Assembly (NCBI RefSeq): GCF_009731465.1
Contig: NZ_AP021887.1
Span: 738,001 to 802,000 of the forward strand
Source: Streptococcus sp. 116-D4
Lineage (GTDB): Bacteria > Bacillota > Bacilli > Lactobacillales > Streptococcaceae
Length of the DNA stretch: 64,000 nt
Direction: 5' to 3'
Of this stretch, positions 18,435 to 27,950 are shown piece after piece (the first letter of the stretch is position 1; every line of letters begins with the position of its first letter). Under the pieces are notes generated by a model, which worked only from the letters and a program-made list of their open reading frames with translations, ran no database searches and had not been told where the DNA came from. A program made the translations under genes and the position numbers.

Positions 18435-19109
18435 ATGATAAAAATCTTATTGGTTGAGGATGACCTAGGCCTGTCAAATTCGGTATTTGACTTTTTAGAC
18501 GATTTTGCGGATGTCATGCAGGTATTTGATGGGGAAGAAGGTCTCTACGAAGCTGAAAGTGGCGTCTATGATTTGATTTTGCTTGATTTGATGTTGCCTG
18601 AAAAAAATGGCTTCCAAGTATTGAAAGAATTGCGTGAAAAGGGGATTACGACTCCAGTTCTGATCATGACTGCCAAGGAAAGTTTGGATGACAAGGGACA
18701 TGGATTTGAACTGGGAGCGGATGATTATCTGACCAAACCTTTCTACTTAGAGGAACTCAAAATGAGGATTCAAGCCCTTCTCAAACGTTCAGGTAAGTTT
18801 AATGAAAACACCTTGACTTATGGAAATATTGTAGTTAATCTATCTACAAATACAGTAAAAGTCGAAGATACTCCTGTCGAATTGCTGGGTAAAGAGTTTG
18901 ATTTATTAGTTTATTTCCTTCAAAATCAAAATGTTATTTTGCCGAAGACTCAGATTTTTGATCGTCTATGGGGATTTGATAGTGACACAACGATTTCAGT
19001 TGTCGAAGTTTATGTTTCAAAAGTCCGTAAGAAACTAAAAGGAACCACTTTTGCAGAGAATTTGCAAACCTTGCGCAGTGTTGGGTATATTTTAAAAGAT
19101 GTTCAGTAA
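18435..19109 (+). CDS. ciaR: Response regulator CiaR
   Basis: This 224-residue OmpR/PhoB-type regulator has the acidic pocket Glu8-Asp9, phospho-acceptor Asp51 in LILLDLMLP, a conserved Lys in MTAKES, and a C-terminal winged helix ([13 protein letters not shown]). It pairs with CiaH downstream and controls competence, beta-lactam tolerance, HtrA and small csRNAs through TTTAAG direct repeats. The start is ATG 18435, right after AGGAGG; an upstream in-frame extension reaches into the BOX element and is not credible. It overlaps ciaH by 11 bases. Confidence 0.97.
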   Translation: MIKILLVEDDLGLSNSVFDFLDDFADVMQVFDGEEGLYEAESGVYDLILLDLMLPEKNGFQVLKELREKGITTPVLIMTAKESLDDKGHGFELGADDYLTKPFYLEELKMRIQALLKRSGKFNENTLTYGNIVVNLSTNTVKVEDTPVELLGKEFDLLVYFLQNQNVILPKTQIFDRLWGFDSDTTISVVEVYVSKVRKKLKGTTFAENLQTLRSVGYILKDVQ

Positions 19110-20433
19110 ACTAAAAAAAACATGGTATGCGGATGACTTTAGTTATTTTATCCGCAATTTTGGTGTCTTCACTCTGATTTTCTCTACCATGACCTTGATT
19201 ATTTTACAGGTCATGCATTCGAGTCTTTATACTTCGGTGGATGATACGCTCCATGGTTTGAGTAAGAATCCTCAAGCAGTTATTCAGCTTGCTATAAATA
19301 GGGCAACAGAAGAGATTAAAGATTTAGAGAATGCCGCTACAGATACTAGCAAGACTGAAGTAAAACCCAATGTCAGTTCCAATACGGAGGTTATTCTTTT
19401 GGATAAGAATTTTACCCAACTACTTTCTGGAAACCGATTTTTGGGATTGGATAAGATTAAGTTAGAGAAAAAAGAACTAGGACATATCTATCAGATTCAA
19501 GTTTTTAATAGCTATGGACAAGAAGAAATCTATCGCATGATTTTGATGGAAACCAATATCAGTTCGGTTTCAACCAACATCAAGTATGCAGCTGTCTTGA
19601 TTAATACGAGTCAGTTGGAGCAAGCCAGTCAAAAGCATGAGCAATTGATTGTGATTGTGATGGCAAGTTTCTGGATTCTGTCTTTGCTTGCCAGTCTCTA
19701 TCTAGCTAGGGTCAGTGTTCGTCCTCTGCTTGAGAGCATGCAGAAGCAACAGTCCTTTGTGGAAAATGCCAGTCATGAGTTACGAACTCCACTTGCGGTT
19801 TTGCAAAATCGTTTAGAGACCCTTTTTCGTAAGCCAGAAGCAACCATTATGGAGGTGAGCGAAAGCATTGCATCAAGTTTGGAAGAAGTCCGAAATATGC
19901 GGTTTTTGACGACAAACTTGTTGAATTTAGCTCGTAGAGATGATGGAATTAAGCCTGAGCTTGCAGAAGTTCCAACCAGTTTTTTTAATACGACTTTCAC
20001 AAACTATGAGATGATTGCTTCTGAAAATGACCGTGTCTTCCGTTTTGAAAATCGGATCCATCGAACGATTGTCACAGATCAGCTTCTTTTAAAACAACTG
20101 ATGACCATCCTATTTGATAATGCTATCAAATATACTGAGGAGGATGGTGAAATTGATTTTATGATTTCAGCGACTGATCGAAATCTGTATTTACTTGTTT
20201 CTGATAATGGAGTCGGTATTTCCGCAGAAGATAAGAAGAAAATCTTTGATCGATTTTATCGAGTGGATAAGGCCAGAACCCGTCAAAAAGGTGGCTTTGG
20301 TTTAGGTTTATCCCTAGCCAAGCAAATTGTAGATGCCTTAAAAGGAAGCATTACTGTTAAAGATAACAAACCAAAAGGAACAATCTTTGAAGTGAAGATT
20401 GCCATTCAGACACCATCTAAAAAGAAAAAATAA
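19099..20433 (+). CDS. ciaH: Sensor histidine kinase CiaH
   Basis: This 444-residue membrane kinase has two helices (about residues 24-40 and 184-203) flanking an extracellular domain of about 140 residues. Phospho-acceptor His226 lies in NASHELRTP, followed by the N-box (DNAIKY), G1 (DNGVGIS) and G2 ([13 protein letters not shown]) ATP-binding motifs. Thr230, a position mutated in laboratory cefotaxime-resistant strains, is the ordinary Thr here. It phosphorylates CiaR. The gene starts within the end of ciaR. Confidence 0.97.
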   Translation: MFSKLKKTWYADDFSYFIRNFGVFTLIFSTMTLIILQVMHSSLYTSVDDTLHGLSKNPQAVIQLAINRATEEIKDLENAATDTSKTEVKPNVSSNTEVILLDKNFTQLLSGNRFLGLDKIKLEKKELGHIYQIQVFNSYGQEEIYRMILMETNISSVSTNIKYAAVLINTSQLEQASQKHEQLIVIVMASFWILSLLASLYLARVSVRPLLESMQKQQSFVENASHELRTPLAVLQNRLETLFRKPEATIMEVSESIASSLEEVRNMRFLTTNLLNLARRDDGIKPELAEVPTSFFNTTFTNYEMIASENDRVFRFENRIHRTIVTDQLLLKQLMTILFDNAIKYTEEDGEIDFMISATDRNLYLLVSDNGVGISAEDKKKIFDRFYRVDKARTRQKGGFGLGLSLAKQIVDALKGSITVKDNKPKGTIFEVKIAIQTPSKKKK

Positions 20434-20462
20434 AAATATCGCTCCAGCTGGGGCGATATTTT
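20433..20462. terminator. Bidirectional terminator between ciaH and DUF3270 gene
   Basis: Near-perfect stem AAAATATCGC / GCGATATTTT between two convergent genes, starting at the ciaH stop. Confidence 0.9.
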
Positions 20463-20466
20463 GGAT

Positions 20467-20754
20467 TTATCTTCTACGTTTTCGTTTGATAATAGATCGT
20501 TGAACTTTTAAGACAAGTAAACTGGATCCGATTGCTGCAACAAAGGCAAGAGCAGTTGATAATTTTAATGCTAAAAAGATAAAACTAAAGATAGCAACAC
20601 AAATACAAAAAACAGCGATATTAACAAAAAATAGGATTTCCTTGAGGTTGGCATCAGATTGCGCTTCAGGTGTATAATCTTGATAGCGAGGAACCTGATG
20701 GTTTAATTCTTCTTGATGGTCTACCTCATAGGATTGTAATTTTCTTACGGGCAT
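20467..20754 (-). CDS. DUF3270 family membrane protein
   Basis: This 95-residue protein has a charged N-terminal third (with PRYQDYTPEAQSDAN) followed by two hydrophobic segments (about residues 40-60 and 65-83) and a basic tail (IIKRKRRR) that should stay in the cytoplasm. It fits the streptococcal DUF3270 family found next to ciaRH. Function is not known. AAGGAGAG precedes ATG on the minus strand. It ends at the terminator shared with ciaH. Confidence 0.85.
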   Translation of the reverse strand: MPVRKLQSYEVDHQEELNHQVPRYQDYTPEAQSDANLKEILFFVNIAVFCICVAIFSFIFLALKLSTALAFVAAIGSSLLVLKVQRSIIKRKRRR

Positions 20755-20858
20755 TATTCTCTCCTTAACAGCACATACCTATTTTATCATTTTTTCAGCA
20801 GAGAATTATTACAGAAAGGTTACAAAAAGAATAAAGTCCCTTTTCAAAATAACTTTTC

Positions 20859-20887
20859 TTGACACGATAATGTGAAAATGATAAGAT
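20859..20887 (+). promoter_or_regulatory. Strong sigma-A promoter of the HrtBA-like operon
   Basis: TTGACA, 17-base spacer, TAAGAT. The start codon is about 225 bases downstream, so the transcript has a long leader. Confidence 0.75.
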
Positions 20888-21031
20888 GGATGGACAGCAA
20901 ATATTTATTAATATTCATAATTACTTATATTCGCAAGGAAATAGAGCTACTAAATGATTTTTTTACGAAAATTTATTTCATTATTTTCTTGATTTTATTT
21001 AATGTAATTAGTGAGATTTGTTTTGAATACA

Positions 21032-21058
21032 GAGACAGATTTTCTGTCTCCTATTTTT
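21032..21058 (+). terminator. Hairpin with T-rich tail in the leader of the HrtBA-like operon
   Basis: GAGACAGA / TCTGTCTC perfect stem with a three-base loop, then CTATTTTTAT. It lies about 60 bases before the permease gene, so it could be an attenuator rather than an end-of-gene terminator. Confidence 0.5.
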
Positions 21059-21111
21059 ATAGTAGTGGGGTGTCTGATCGATACCTCTTGGCAACGTTAA
21101 AGGAGATAAGC

Positions 21112-22167
21112 ATGTATCTTGCTATCAAAGAAATAGTACAAAACAAACTTCGATATAGTTTGATTTTAACTACCATTTTTCTTATCACTTTCATGGTCTT
21201 TTTTATGACCAGTTTAGCTCTTGGTCTTGTGCGAAACAACCGAGCCGCTATTGATAATTGGCAAGCGACAGGTGTGGTTTTATCTGACTACGCAAATGAT
21301 AATTTGACAGCATCCTTTATTCCTGAAAAGGACTACAAGGATAAGAGTTCAGAAGAGGCTGCTCCATTGGGCTATATGTTCGCTGTAACCAATCTAGTCG
21401 ATGGTAGTGAAAAGGTTAATGTTTCCATTTTTGCTCAAGACTGGGACGCTTTTATCTCACCTAGTTTGACGGAGGGTCGTTATCCTGAAAGAGATGATGA
21501 GGTTGTCGTGGATCAGTCCTTTGAGAATTATGGAATGAAGCTAGGTGATGCCATTCAACTCAATGGAAGCGAGACAGGTTACAAGATTGTAGGTCTGACT
21601 CAAGGAAATAAATTTTTCACTGAGCCTGTTGTCTTTACGAGTCTGACAACTTATTGGACCTTACAAGGAACCTTGAAAGCCAATCGTTCCATCTCTGCCT
21701 TAGTATTGAAAAATGATATAGAAGTGGCTGGCGATGGACTGAAACAGATTTCTATTCCAAAAATGATATCGAAAATTCCTGGTTATACACCTCAGGTTAA
21801 TGTATTTTCAGGAATGATTCTTGCTATGATTGTTATCACAGGCTTGATTGTGGGGATTTTTGTTTATATCATTACCATTCAAAAACTAGGACTTTATGGA
21901 ATAATGCGAGCTCAGGGAATACAGATCAAAACCATTGTATGGTCTCTGTTCTGTCAAATCTTCCTCCTAGCTGGTATGGGGATTGCTTTAGCCTTGCTGG
22001 CTATTGGCGGAGTGATTTTAGTCTTACCAGCTACCTTCTTTTTCTACCCAAGTTGGATAGCCTATTCTGTCCTAAGCTTGGTAATTTCCTTGATGGCCCT
22101 TCTAGGTGGTGTCATTTCACTTCCACGCTTGCTAAAGGTGGACCCGATTACTGCGATTGCAGAATGA
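21112..22167 (+). CDS. FtsX-like ABC transporter permease (HrtB-like)
   Basis: This 351-residue permease has one N-terminal helix (about residues 15-37, preceded by AIKEIVQNKLRYSLI), an external domain of about 190 residues, then three C-terminal helices with the coupling loop GLYGIMRAQGIQ, and ends DPITAIAE. Length and pattern match HrtB/DevC-type exporters, whose characterised members export haem or related toxic compounds. ATG 21112 is preceded by AAAGGAG. An in-frame extension of 80 codons to 20872 overlaps the promoter and is unlikely. The substrate is not readable from sequence. Confidence 0.87.
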   Translation: MYLAIKEIVQNKLRYSLILTTIFLITFMVFFMTSLALGLVRNNRAAIDNWQATGVVLSDYANDNLTASFIPEKDYKDKSSEEAAPLGYMFAVTNLVDGSEKVNVSIFAQDWDAFISPSLTEGRYPERDDEVVVDQSFENYGMKLGDAIQLNGSETGYKIVGLTQGNKFFTEPVVFTSLTTYWTLQGTLKANRSISALVLKNDIEVAGDGLKQISIPKMISKIPGYTPQVNVFSGMILAMIVITGLIVGIFVYIITIQKLGLYGIMRAQGIQIKTIVWSLFCQIFLLAGMGIALALLAIGGVILVLPATFFFYPSWIAYSVLSLVISLMALLGGVISLPRLLKVDPITAIAE

Positions 22168-22180
22168 TAAGGAGAATAGT

Positions 22181-22861
22181 ATGACAGCATTGATTGAAAT
22201 GACTCAAGTGATAAAAACCTACGGGGAAGGAAAGATGAAAGTCGTAGCCCTGCATGAGACGAATTTTCAGCTAAATGCAGGAGAGTTCGTGGCTATCGTC
22301 GGACCTTCTGGCTCTGGAAAGACGACCTTTCTAACGACTCTAGGTCAACTTCAGGAAGCATCGAGTGGAAAGATTTTGGTAAAGGGGAAGGAAACAGGAA
22401 GTTTGACGGAGAAGGAGAAAACAGACCTCCGTTTTAGAGAGTTTGGCTTCATTCTTCAGGCTTCTAACTTAATTCCTTTTCTTACTGTCAAGGAACAGCT
22501 GGATTTGATTGACAGACTGGACAAAGGAAAAAATAGTAAAAGTGATCGAAAAGAGTTATTTGACTTGTTGGATTTAGAAAAGGTACAAGATCAGTATCCC
22601 AAGTCTTTATCAGGTGGAGAACGTCAACGGGCTGCAATTGCTAGAGCACTTTATAACAATCCAAGTATCGTGCTTGCAGACGAGCCAACAGCCAGTCTGG
22701 ATACCCAGCGTGCTTACCAAGTAACGGAGATGTTGGCTGCCATTGCCCATGAACAAGGAAGAGGAGTTGTCATGATTACACATGATACACGCCTTCTTGA
22801 TAAGGTTGACCGTGTTTATGTTATGAATGATGGCCACCTAGTTGAAAAAACACATGCATAA
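22181..22861 (+). CDS. ABC transporter ATP-binding protein (HrtA-like)
   Basis: This 226-residue ATPase has Walker A GPSGSGKTT near residue 42, signature LSGGERQR near residue 140, and Walker B with DEPTASLD. It is the partner of the preceding permease, starting 13 bases after its stop with AAGGAG. ATG 22181 was preferred over an upstream in-frame TTG. A clear terminator and then a BOX element follow. No haem-sensing regulator gene is adjacent, unlike in staphylococci or lactococci. Confidence 0.9.
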   Translation: MTALIEMTQVIKTYGEGKMKVVALHETNFQLNAGEFVAIVGPSGSGKTTFLTTLGQLQEASSGKILVKGKETGSLTEKEKTDLRFREFGFILQASNLIPFLTVKEQLDLIDRLDKGKNSKSDRKELFDLLDLEKVQDQYPKSLSGGERQRAAIARALYNNPSIVLADEPTASLDTQRAYQVTEMLAAIAHEQGRGVVMITHDTRLLDKVDRVYVMNDGHLVEKTHA

Positions 22862-22864
22862 AAT

Positions 22865-22897
22865 AAAGTGAACGGTGCTAGTTACTGTTCACTTTTT
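22865..22897 (+). terminator. Terminator of the HrtBA-like operon
   Basis: AAAGTGAAC / GTTCACTTT nine-base stem followed by T residues. Confidence 0.88.
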
Positions 22898-22904
22898 GAT
22901 TGTA

Positions 22905-23018
22905 ATACTCTTCGAAAATCTCTTCAAACTACGTCAACTTCCATCTGCAACCTCAAAACAGTATTTTGAGCAGCCTACGGTTAGCTTCCTAGTTTGCTCT
23001 TTGATTTTCATTGAGTAT
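22905..23018 (+). repeat. BOX repeat element (degenerate boxA-boxC)
   Basis: Same ends as the first BOX element (ATACTCTTCGAAAATC and GATTTTCATTGAGTAT) and same orientation. The boxA core has lost the GCGTCGCC part; the boxC half includes CAAAACAGTATTTTGAG, an internal inverted repeat. It lies between the HrtA-like terminator and the U32 gene promoter. Confidence 0.9.
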
Positions 23019-23087
23019 AAACTTTAAAAATGACTTTGACTTTTTAGAAAACTCCCAGTATTCATAGCTGATTTTTGAGAAATATGG

Positions 23088-23093
23088 TATAAT
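23088..23093 (+). promoter_or_regulatory. -10 box of the U32 gene, leaderless arrangement
   Basis: TATAAT ends 7 bases before the ATG, so transcription would begin at or next to the start codon. Confidence 0.6.
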
Positions 23094-23100
23094 TTTGCTT

Positions 23101-24030
23101 ATGGAAAAGATTATCATTACAGCAACTGCTGAAAGTATTGAACAAATTGAACAACTACTCGAGGCTGGCGTAGACCGTATCTATGTCGGTGAGAAAGATT
23201 TTGGCCTTCGTCTGCCAACGACCTTTAGTCATGACCAATTGCGTGAAATCGCTGAGCTAGTTCATAATGCTGGTAAGAAATTGATTGTTGCAGTCAATGC
23301 CCTCATGCACCAAGATATGATGGACTGTATCAAGCCTTTCTTAGATTTCTTGGAAGAAATCAAGACAGACTATATTACAGTAGGAGATGCGGGTGTCTTT
23401 TACGTGGTCAATCGCGATGGTTATTCCTTTAAAACCATCTATGATGCTTCGACTATGGTAACTAGCAGTCGTCAGATCAACTTCTGGGGCCAAAAGGCTG
23501 GTGCGTCTGAGGCTGTTTTGGCGCGTGAAATTCCATCAGCTGAACTTTTCAAAATGCCAGAGATTTTGGAAATTCCTGCTGAAGTTTTGGTGTATGGCGC
23601 TAGTGTTATTCACCATTCCAAACGTCCGCTCTTGCAAAACTACTATAACTTTACGCATATCGATGATGAAAAGACGCGTAAGCGTGATCTTTTCTTGGCT
23701 GAGCCAAGTGACCCAGAGAGCCACTATTCCATTTTTGAAGACAATCATGGTACCCACATCTTTGCCAACAATGACCTTGATTTGATGACAAAATTGACAG
23801 AATTGGTAGAGCATGGCTTTACTCACTGGAAACTAGAAGGGCTCTACACTCCTGGTCAGAACTTTGTTGAGATTGCAAAACTCTTTATCCAAGCACGTAG
23901 CTCAATCCAAGAGGGTAACTTTAGCCATGACCAAGCCTTCTTGCTGGATGAAGAAGTGCGTAAACTTCACCCTAAAAACCGTTTCCTTGATACAGGATTT
24001 TATGACTACGATCCTGATATGGTTAAATAA
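23101..24030 (+). CDS. U32-family peptidase/hydroxylase-like protein
   Basis: This 309-residue protein starts with an alpha/beta barrel-type strand (IIITATAESIEQIEQLLEAGVDRIYVGEKDF) typical of the U32 family, with VNALM and YGASVIHHSKRPLLQNYY in place of the usual peptidase-signature region. Characterised U32 proteins include collagenase-like PrtC and, in bacteria such as Bacillus and E. coli, enzymes for tRNA or rRNA hydroxylation (TrhP/RlhA). This one is the short form, about the size of B. subtilis YrrN. No long-form partner gene is adjacent. The gene has no ribosome site and its -10 box abuts the ATG, suggesting a leaderless message. Confidence 0.85.
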   Translation: MEKIIITATAESIEQIEQLLEAGVDRIYVGEKDFGLRLPTTFSHDQLREIAELVHNAGKKLIVAVNALMHQDMMDCIKPFLDFLEEIKTDYITVGDAGVFYVVNRDGYSFKTIYDASTMVTSSRQINFWGQKAGASEAVLAREIPSAELFKMPEILEIPAEVLVYGASVIHHSKRPLLQNYYNFTHIDDEKTRKRDLFLAEPSDPESHYSIFEDNHGTHIFANNDLDLMTKLTELVEHGFTHWKLEGLYTPGQNFVEIAKLFIQARSSIQEGNFSHDQAFLLDEEVRKLHPKNRFLDTGFYDYDPDMVK

Positions 24031-24122
24031 AATAAATGGGTAGTTGAGAGAAGGAAGGTGCAGACATTTCTTCTCTTAATTTTTCTTATTTCTTCACCTT
24101 TTTCAAAAAATCATCAGGCTAG

Positions 24123-24212
24123 GATGCTCTGTTTGATGGAGTTTTTAAGAAAAGTGATCTCTTTGAGTTTGAAAATTATCCCATGTTTGTAGGTGCCAAA
24201 TGGCCCTTTTTT
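24123..24212 (+). pseudogene. Possible gene fragment in the U32-DinG spacer
   Basis: A 30-codon frame reads DALFDGVFKKSDLFEFENYP and continues MFVGAKWPF, which looks like ordinary protein rather than random spacer, but it has no start codon or ribosome site and is preceded by a stop. I could not identify the source family. The rest of this 199-base spacer shows nothing recognisable apart from the promoter at its end. Confidence 0.25.
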
Positions 24213-24215
24213 TGG

Positions 24216-24221
24216 TATAAT
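24216..24221 (+). promoter_or_regulatory. -10 box of the DnaQ-DinG gene, leaderless arrangement
   Basis: TATAAT ends 8 bases before ATG, with no ribosome site in between. Confidence 0.6.
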
Positions 24222-24229
24222 TTTTTATA

Positions 24230-26680
24230 ATGAAAACGATTGGTAATCGCTATGTTGTGGTTGATTTAGAGGCAACTAGCACAGGTAGTAAGGCTAAAAT
24301 TATCCAAGTGGGAATTGTTGTGATTGAGGACGGAAAAATCGTTGATCACTATACGACGGATGTCAATCCACATGAACCCTTGGATGCTCATATTAAAGAA
24401 TTGACAGGGCTAACTGACCAACGTCTGGCCCAAGCACCTGATTTTTCGCAAGTTGCCAGAAAAATCTTTGACTTGGTGGAGGATGGGATTTTTGTAGCCC
24501 ATAATGTTCAGTTTGATGCTAATCTCTTAGCCGAAAATTTATTTTTTGAAGGCTACGAGCTAAGAAATCCCCGTGTTGACACGGTCGAATTGGCCCAGGT
24601 ATTTTTCCCTGAACTGGAAAAATATAGCTTACCGATATTGTGTCGAGAATTAGGAATTTCTCTAAAACACGCTCATACAGCCCTTTCAGATGCCCAAGCT
24701 ACAGCAGAATTACTTCTTTTTTTACGAGAAAAAATGCTTCAACTTCCTAAAGGACTCTTGGAACGCTTGCTGGAAATGGCTGACGCTCTCTTATACGAGT
24801 CTTACCTGGTTATTGAAGAAATTTATCGCAGTCAATCTATCCTGAGTGCTCCAAACTTGGTAGAAGTTCAAGGACTCTATTTCAAGAAAACTGTAGCTCC
24901 TCTGGAGCCACGAAAACTATCGCAAGATTTTTCTAAAAATATTTCTTTGTTGAACCTTGAAGTGAGGGAACGACAAGAAAGTTTTGCTAAAGAGGTTGGC
25001 TCGCTATTGAAAGATGAACCTGTCTCTCTGATTCAAGCGCCGACAGGGATTGGAAAAACCTATGGCTATCTCTTACCCGCTTTATCTCAAGCCAAAGAGC
25101 GACAAATTGTTCTTAGTGTTCCGACAAAGATTCTTCAAAATCAAATCATGGAAGAAGAAGGTAAACATCTTAAAGATGTGTTCCATATAGATATCCATTC
25201 TTTAAAGGGACCACGCAATTATCTGAAGTTGGATGCCTTTTATCGTTCCTTGCAGGAAAATGATGAAAATCGCTTATTTAGACGTTTTAAGATGCAACTC
25301 TTGGTCTGGCTGACTGAGACACAGACAGGAGATTTGGATGAAATCGGGCAACTCTACCGTTACCAACATTTTCTGACTGATCTTCGTCATGACGGGAATT
25401 TATCCTCTGAAAGCTTATTTGTGACGGAAGATTTTTGGAAACGTAGTCAAGAAAGGGCACAAACTTGCAAGCTTTTAGTGACCAATCATGCCTATCTTGT
25501 AACCAGACTGGAAGATAATCCTGAATTTGTCAGCAACCGTTTATTGATTATTGATGAAGTTCAAAAGATTTTGTTGGCTCTAGAAAATCTGCTTCAAGAG
25601 ACTCACGATATCCAGTCTATTATCGATTTGCTTGATAAGGCTTTACTGGAGGAGCAAAATATGGTTCAGCAACGAATACTAGAAAGTATTCGCTTTGAGT
25701 GCCTCTACTTGATAGAACAATTTCAGTCTGGAAAATCTAGGACAACTATCTTAGATTCTCTTGCCAATCTCAACCAGTATTTTTCGGAATTAGAAGTAGA
25801 AGGCTTTGAAGAGCTGGTTCGCTATTTTACAGCTGAACGAGATTACTGGCTTGAAGCAACTGAAACGAGTCAAAAGAAAATTCAGATTTCTTCTACAAAA
25901 TCAGGTCGTATTCTTCTATCTTCTTTAGTACCTAATTCATGTCAAGTTTTGGGAGTGTCGGCTACTCTTGAGATTAGTCAGAGAGTTTCTTTAGCAGACC
26001 TTCTAGGCTATCCTGAAGCCAAATTTGTCAAGATTGAAGCTCGGAGAAAACAGGAGCAAGAAGTGGTCCTGGTCAAAGATTTTCCTCTGGTGACAGAAAC
26101 CTCCTTAGAAGTTTACGCCAAAGAGGTAGCTAATTTGCTGATGGATGTTCAAGCTTTCCAACAACCGATCTTAGTTCTCTTTACTGCTAAAGACATGCTT
26201 TTAGCAGTTTCAGATATGCTTTCTGTAAGCCACTTGGCCCAGTATAAAAATGGGGATGTTTATCAGCTTAAGAAACGCTTTGAAAAAGGTGAACAACAAA
26301 TCTTGCTTGGTGCAGGAAGTTTCTGGGAGGGAGTTGATTTTTCAAGTCATCCTTTTGTGATTCAAGTTATACCAAGACTTCCTTTCCAAAATCCTCAAGA
26401 GCCCTTAACGAAAAAGATTAATCAGGAACTGAATCAAGAAGGAAAAAATGCCTTTTATGATTATCAATTGCCAATGGCCATTATTCGTTTAAAGCAAGCT
26501 TTGGGAAGAAGTATGCGACGCGAACACCAACGTACCTTAACTCTTATTTTGGATAGGAGGATTGTCGGAAAACGATATGGCAAACAAATTGTGACTTCTC
26601 TAGCAAAAGAAGCGACTGTTAAAACCGTCTCTCAATCCGAAGTTGATGAGACAATTGATAAATTTTTAAATGAACTTTGA
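24230..26680 (+). CDS. dinG: DnaQ-type 3'-5' exonuclease fused to DinG-like helicase
   Basis: This 816-residue fusion has an N-terminal DEDDh exonuclease (about residues 1-165): DLEAT near residue 12, VAHNVQFD near residue 93 and the H-x4-D end HAHTALSDA. The helicase core follows with Walker A APTGIGKT near residue 271, a DEAH-like box reading DEVQ near residue 440, GSFWEGVDF near 700 and the final ALGRSMRREH motif. This layout is the standard Gram-positive DinG and should act in DNA repair. Many of the Fe-S cysteines of Gram-negative DinG are not evident. No ribosome site precedes the ATG. Confidence 0.92.
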   Translation: MKTIGNRYVVVDLEATSTGSKAKIIQVGIVVIEDGKIVDHYTTDVNPHEPLDAHIKELTGLTDQRLAQAPDFSQVARKIFDLVEDGIFVAHNVQFDANLLAENLFFEGYELRNPRVDTVELAQVFFPELEKYSLPILCRELGISLKHAHTALSDAQATAELLLFLREKMLQLPKGLLERLLEMADALLYESYLVIEEIYRSQSILSAPNLVEVQGLYFKKTVAPLEPRKLSQDFSKNISLLNLEVRERQESFAKEVGSLLKDEPVSLIQAPTGIGKTYGYLLPALSQAKERQIVLSVPTKILQNQIMEEEGKHLKDVFHIDIHSLKGPRNYLKLDAFYRSLQENDENRLFRRFKMQLLVWLTETQTGDLDEIGQLYRYQHFLTDLRHDGNLSSESLFVTEDFWKRSQERAQTCKLLVTNHAYLVTRLEDNPEFVSNRLLIIDEVQKILLALENLLQETHDIQSIIDLLDKALLEEQNMVQQRILESIRFECLYLIEQFQSGKSRTTILDSLANLNQYFSELEVEGFEELVRYFTAERDYWLEATETSQKKIQISSTKSGRILLSSLVPNSCQVLGVSATLEISQRVSLADLLGYPEAKFVKIEARRKQEQEVVLVKDFPLVTETSLEVYAKEVANLLMDVQAFQQPILVLFTAKDMLLAVSDMLSVSHLAQYKNGDVYQLKKRFEKGEQQILLGAGSFWEGVDFSSHPFVIQVIPRLPFQNPQEPLTKKINQELNQEGKNAFYDYQLPMAIIRLKQALGRSMRREHQRTLTLILDRRIVGKRYGKQIVTSLAKEATVKTVSQSEVDETIDKFLNEL

Positions 26681-26716
26681 TAAATAGTATAGTATGAAAG
26701 TATAAGGTTAGTATAT

Positions 26717-27940
26717 ATGAAACGTTCTCTCGACTCCAGAGTCGATTATAGTTTGCTCTTGCCAGTGTTTTTTCTACTGGTTATTGGCGTGGTGGCTATT
26801 TATATAGCCGTTAGTCATGATTATCCAAATAATATTTTGCCCATTTTAGGGCAGCAAGTTGCCTGGATTGCCTTGGGGCTTGTGATTGGTTTTGTGGTCA
26901 TGCTCTTTAATACTGAATTTCTTTGGAAGGTGACCCCCTTTCTATATATTTTAGGTTTAGGACTTATGGTCTTACCGATTGTCTTTTATAATCCAAGCTT
27001 AGTTGCATCTACGGGTGCTAAAAACTGGATTTCAGTAAATGGAATCACCTTGTTTCAACCGTCAGAGTTTATGAAGATATCCTATATTCTCATGCTAGCT
27101 CGTGTGATTGTCCAGTTTACAAAAAAACATAAGGAATGGAGACGTACAGTTTCCTTGGACTTCTTGCTGATTTTTTGGATGATTCTCTTTACCATTCCAG
27201 TCCTAGTTCTTTTGGCACTTCAAAGTGACTTAGGGACGGCTTTGGTTTTTGTAGCCATTTTCTCAGGAATCGTCTTGCTATCAGGAGTTTCTTGGAAAAT
27301 TATTATCCCAGTATTTGTGACTGCTGTAACAGGAATTGCTGGTTTCTTAGCTATTTTTATCAGCAAGGATGGCAGGGCTTTTCTCCATCAACTGGGAATG
27401 CCGACCTACCAAATAAATCGTATCTTGGCTTGGCTTAATCCATTTGACTTTGCCCAAACAACGACATACCAACAGGCTCAAGGACAGATTGCGATTGGGA
27501 GTGGAGGCTTGTTTGGTCAAGGATTTAATGCTTCGAATCTGCTTATTCCAGTTCGAGAGTCGGATATGATTTTCACGGTCATTGCAGAAGACTTTGGCTT
27601 TATTGGTTCTGTCCTTGTTATCGCCCTTTATCTCATGCTGATTTATCGTATGTTGAAGATAACACTTAAATCAAATAACCAGTTCTATACCTATATTTCC
27701 ACAGGTTTGATTATGATGTTACTCTTCCATATCTTTGAGAATATCGGTGCTGTGACAGGCTTACTTCCTTTGACCGGGATTCCATTGCCCTTCATTTCTC
27801 AAGGGGGGTCGGCTATTATTAGTAACTTAATTGGCGTTGGCTTACTTTTATCGATGAGTTACCAGACCAATCTAGCTGAAGAAAAGAGCGGAAAAGTCCC
27901 TGTCAAACGGAAAAAGGTAGTATTAAAACGAATCAAATAA
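26717..27940 (+). CDS. rodA: Peptidoglycan glycosyltransferase RodA (SEDS family)
   Basis: This 407-residue protein has about ten membrane helices and the SEDS hallmarks: QPSEFMKISYIL near residue 115, the large external loop with WLNPF and SGGLFGQGF near 270, the catalytic-region Asp in ESDMIFTVIAEDFGF, and GIPLPFISQGGSA near 355. It polymerises lipid II during peripheral cell-wall growth together with a class B PBP encoded elsewhere. Its position after the DnaQ-DinG gene and before the DJ-1 gene is the pneumococcal RodA locus. It ends with a basic tail and is followed 10 bases later by the DJ-1 gene. Confidence 0.93.
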   Translation: MKRSLDSRVDYSLLLPVFFLLVIGVVAIYIAVSHDYPNNILPILGQQVAWIALGLVIGFVVMLFNTEFLWKVTPFLYILGLGLMVLPIVFYNPSLVASTGAKNWISVNGITLFQPSEFMKISYILMLARVIVQFTKKHKEWRRTVSLDFLLIFWMILFTIPVLVLLALQSDLGTALVFVAIFSGIVLLSGVSWKIIIPVFVTAVTGIAGFLAIFISKDGRAFLHQLGMPTYQINRILAWLNPFDFAQTTTYQQAQGQIAIGSGGLFGQGFNASNLLIPVRESDMIFTVIAEDFGFIGSVLVIALYLMLIYRMLKITLKSNNQFYTYISTGLIMMLLFHIFENIGAVTGLLPLTGIPLPFISQGGSAIISNLIGVGLLLSMSYQTNLAEEKSGKVPVKRKKVVLKRIK

Positions 27941-27950
27941 GGAGAAAATC

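Noticed and set aside
20872..21111. 80-codon N-terminal extension of the HrtB-like permease, partly hydrophobic
   Set aside because: It begins inside the promoter spacer and has no ribosome site; the internal ATG with AAAGGAG fits the family length.
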